DNA from: Paenibacillus terrigena DSM 21567
GTDB taxonomy: Bacteria > Bacillota > Bacilli > Paenibacillales > Paenibacillaceae
Reading direction: 5' to 3'
DNA length: 64,000 nucleotides
Assembly: GCF_000374845.1 (NCBI RefSeq)
Contig: NZ_KB895413.1
Coordinates: 682,001-746,000 of the forward strand
In this document: positions 63,614 to 64,000 of the stretch, one piece after another
Numbering within the stretch: the first letter of the stretch is position 1
How the letters are laid out: each line of letters begins with the position of its first letter
Position numbers and translations under genes: made by a program
Notes under the pieces: generated by a model
Databases searched by the model: none
Seen by the model: only the letters and a program-made list of their open reading frames with translations
What the model was told of the DNA's origin: nothing

Positions 63614-64000
63614 TTGAAATGTAGGTTGTCCGTTATTCTCCTATTTAGCTGCCTGATGATCGTGCTGAGCGGCTGTGAAATTACGAAGGATCCTCGGGCA
63701 TTAATGAGCATCCCCCGCTTGCCTGAAGATAAGGCAAATCTGTATAGCCTGATTATGGAAGATCTTCCCGAAGGGGGCTCCATCATCCGGCCGACGAATA
63801 TTAATGATACGAGTGCCATTCGAATTACGGATCTTAATCATGATGGGATCAGCGAAGCTGTAGTATTCTATCGAACTCCAGATCAACCGGTTCGAATTCA
63901 TGGCATGATCTGGGAGAATAATGGAGATACATGGCGTAAAAAATTGGATTTCGATGGAGAAGGCTTTGAACTCGATTCCTTTGATCTGGTTGATGTAACC
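63614..64000 (+). CDS. Lipoprotein with FG-GAP-like repeat, cut by the window end
   Basis: A frame from TTG 63614 (AAGGGAGTG upstream) open to the window edge, 129 codons. The signal peptide ends in lipobox LSGC (Cys23). The mature part has ITDLNHDGISEAVVFY, a calcium-binding FG-GAP/VCBS-type loop as in exported beta-propeller proteins. It lies 32 bp after the deacetylase gene and may be co-transcribed. The start of the frame is not obvious without the ribosome binding site, because in-frame ATG codons lie only inside or after the signal peptide. Confidence 0.75.
   Translation, partial: MKCRLSVILLFSCLMIVLSGCEITKDPRALMSIPRLPEDKANLYSLIMEDLPEGGSIIRPTNINDTSAIRITDLNHDGISEAVVFYRTPDQPVRIHGMIWENNGDTWRKKLDFDGEGFELDSFDLVDVT

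Overview
The window reads as chromosome of an endospore-forming, low-to-mid-GC Gram-positive bacterium, most likely Paenibacillus or a close relative. The evidence is the miaA-hfq-spoVK-ynbB-glnR-glnA and lexA-yneA-ynzC gene orders shared with Bacillus subtilis, S-layer homology domains, strong AGGAGG-type ribosome binding sites, frequent TTG and GTG starts, lipoprotein signals and a pdhABCD operon. I see no rRNA, tRNA, CRISPR array, transposase or phage gene.

Layout. 1-10.5 kb: end of an unidentified gene, then miaA, hfq, a class A penicillin-binding protein, a lipoprotein cyclophilin, a DUF402 protein, a YdcF-like protein, spoVK, ynbB and the nitrogen-control pair glnR-glnA, with a perfect GlnR box upstream of glnR. 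10.5-15 kb: a 440-bp intergenic stretch, then the SOS pair lexA/yneA with five LexA-box-like operators between them, ynzC, a small membrane protein, a HAD phosphatase, and a Sco/copper-chaperone lipoprotein pair. 15-26 kb: acireductone dioxygenase opposite B12-dependent methionine synthase, RNase Z, a 43-residue membrane peptide, an oxidoreductase, a NagD-like phosphatase, then a tight five-gene operon (Fpg-like protein without its catalytic proline, receiver-like protein, thioredoxin-like protein, ABC ATPase, FtsJ-type methyltransferase).

26-41.4 kb is the most unusual region: a divergent Tad-like (type II secretion/type IV pilus family) locus. It starts with a Hanks-type Ser/Thr kinase fused to a MinD-like domain. 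Then come an SAF-domain CpaB-like protein, two further MinD/CpaE-like proteins, a CpaF-like secretion ATPase, a double-length TadB/TadC-like membrane protein, four small membrane-anchored pilin-like proteins, a three-SLH exported protein and a very large exported protein with a bacterial Ig-like domain. The three MinD-like domains all lack the Walker A lysine. The large exported gene is cut by one in-frame amber codon inside its Ig-like domain. A long hairpin with a U-tract lies between a promoter and the kinase gene.

41.5-64 kb is mostly housekeeping: an ABC-F protein, an orphan OmpR-type regulator, an NlpC/P60 hydrolase, a small secreted protein, thiamine pyrophosphokinase, a TRIC-type channel, a low-molecular-weight phosphatase, an esterase, pdhABCD, an acyl-CoA thioesterase, thyA-dfrA, a glutamate-synthase small-subunit homologue, topoisomerase III, a DUF1648 protein, a HAD/ArsR pair facing a lone ABC ATPase, a polysaccharide deacetylase and the start of a lipoprotein gene cut by the window end. 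Most convergent or operon ends carry clear intrinsic terminators.
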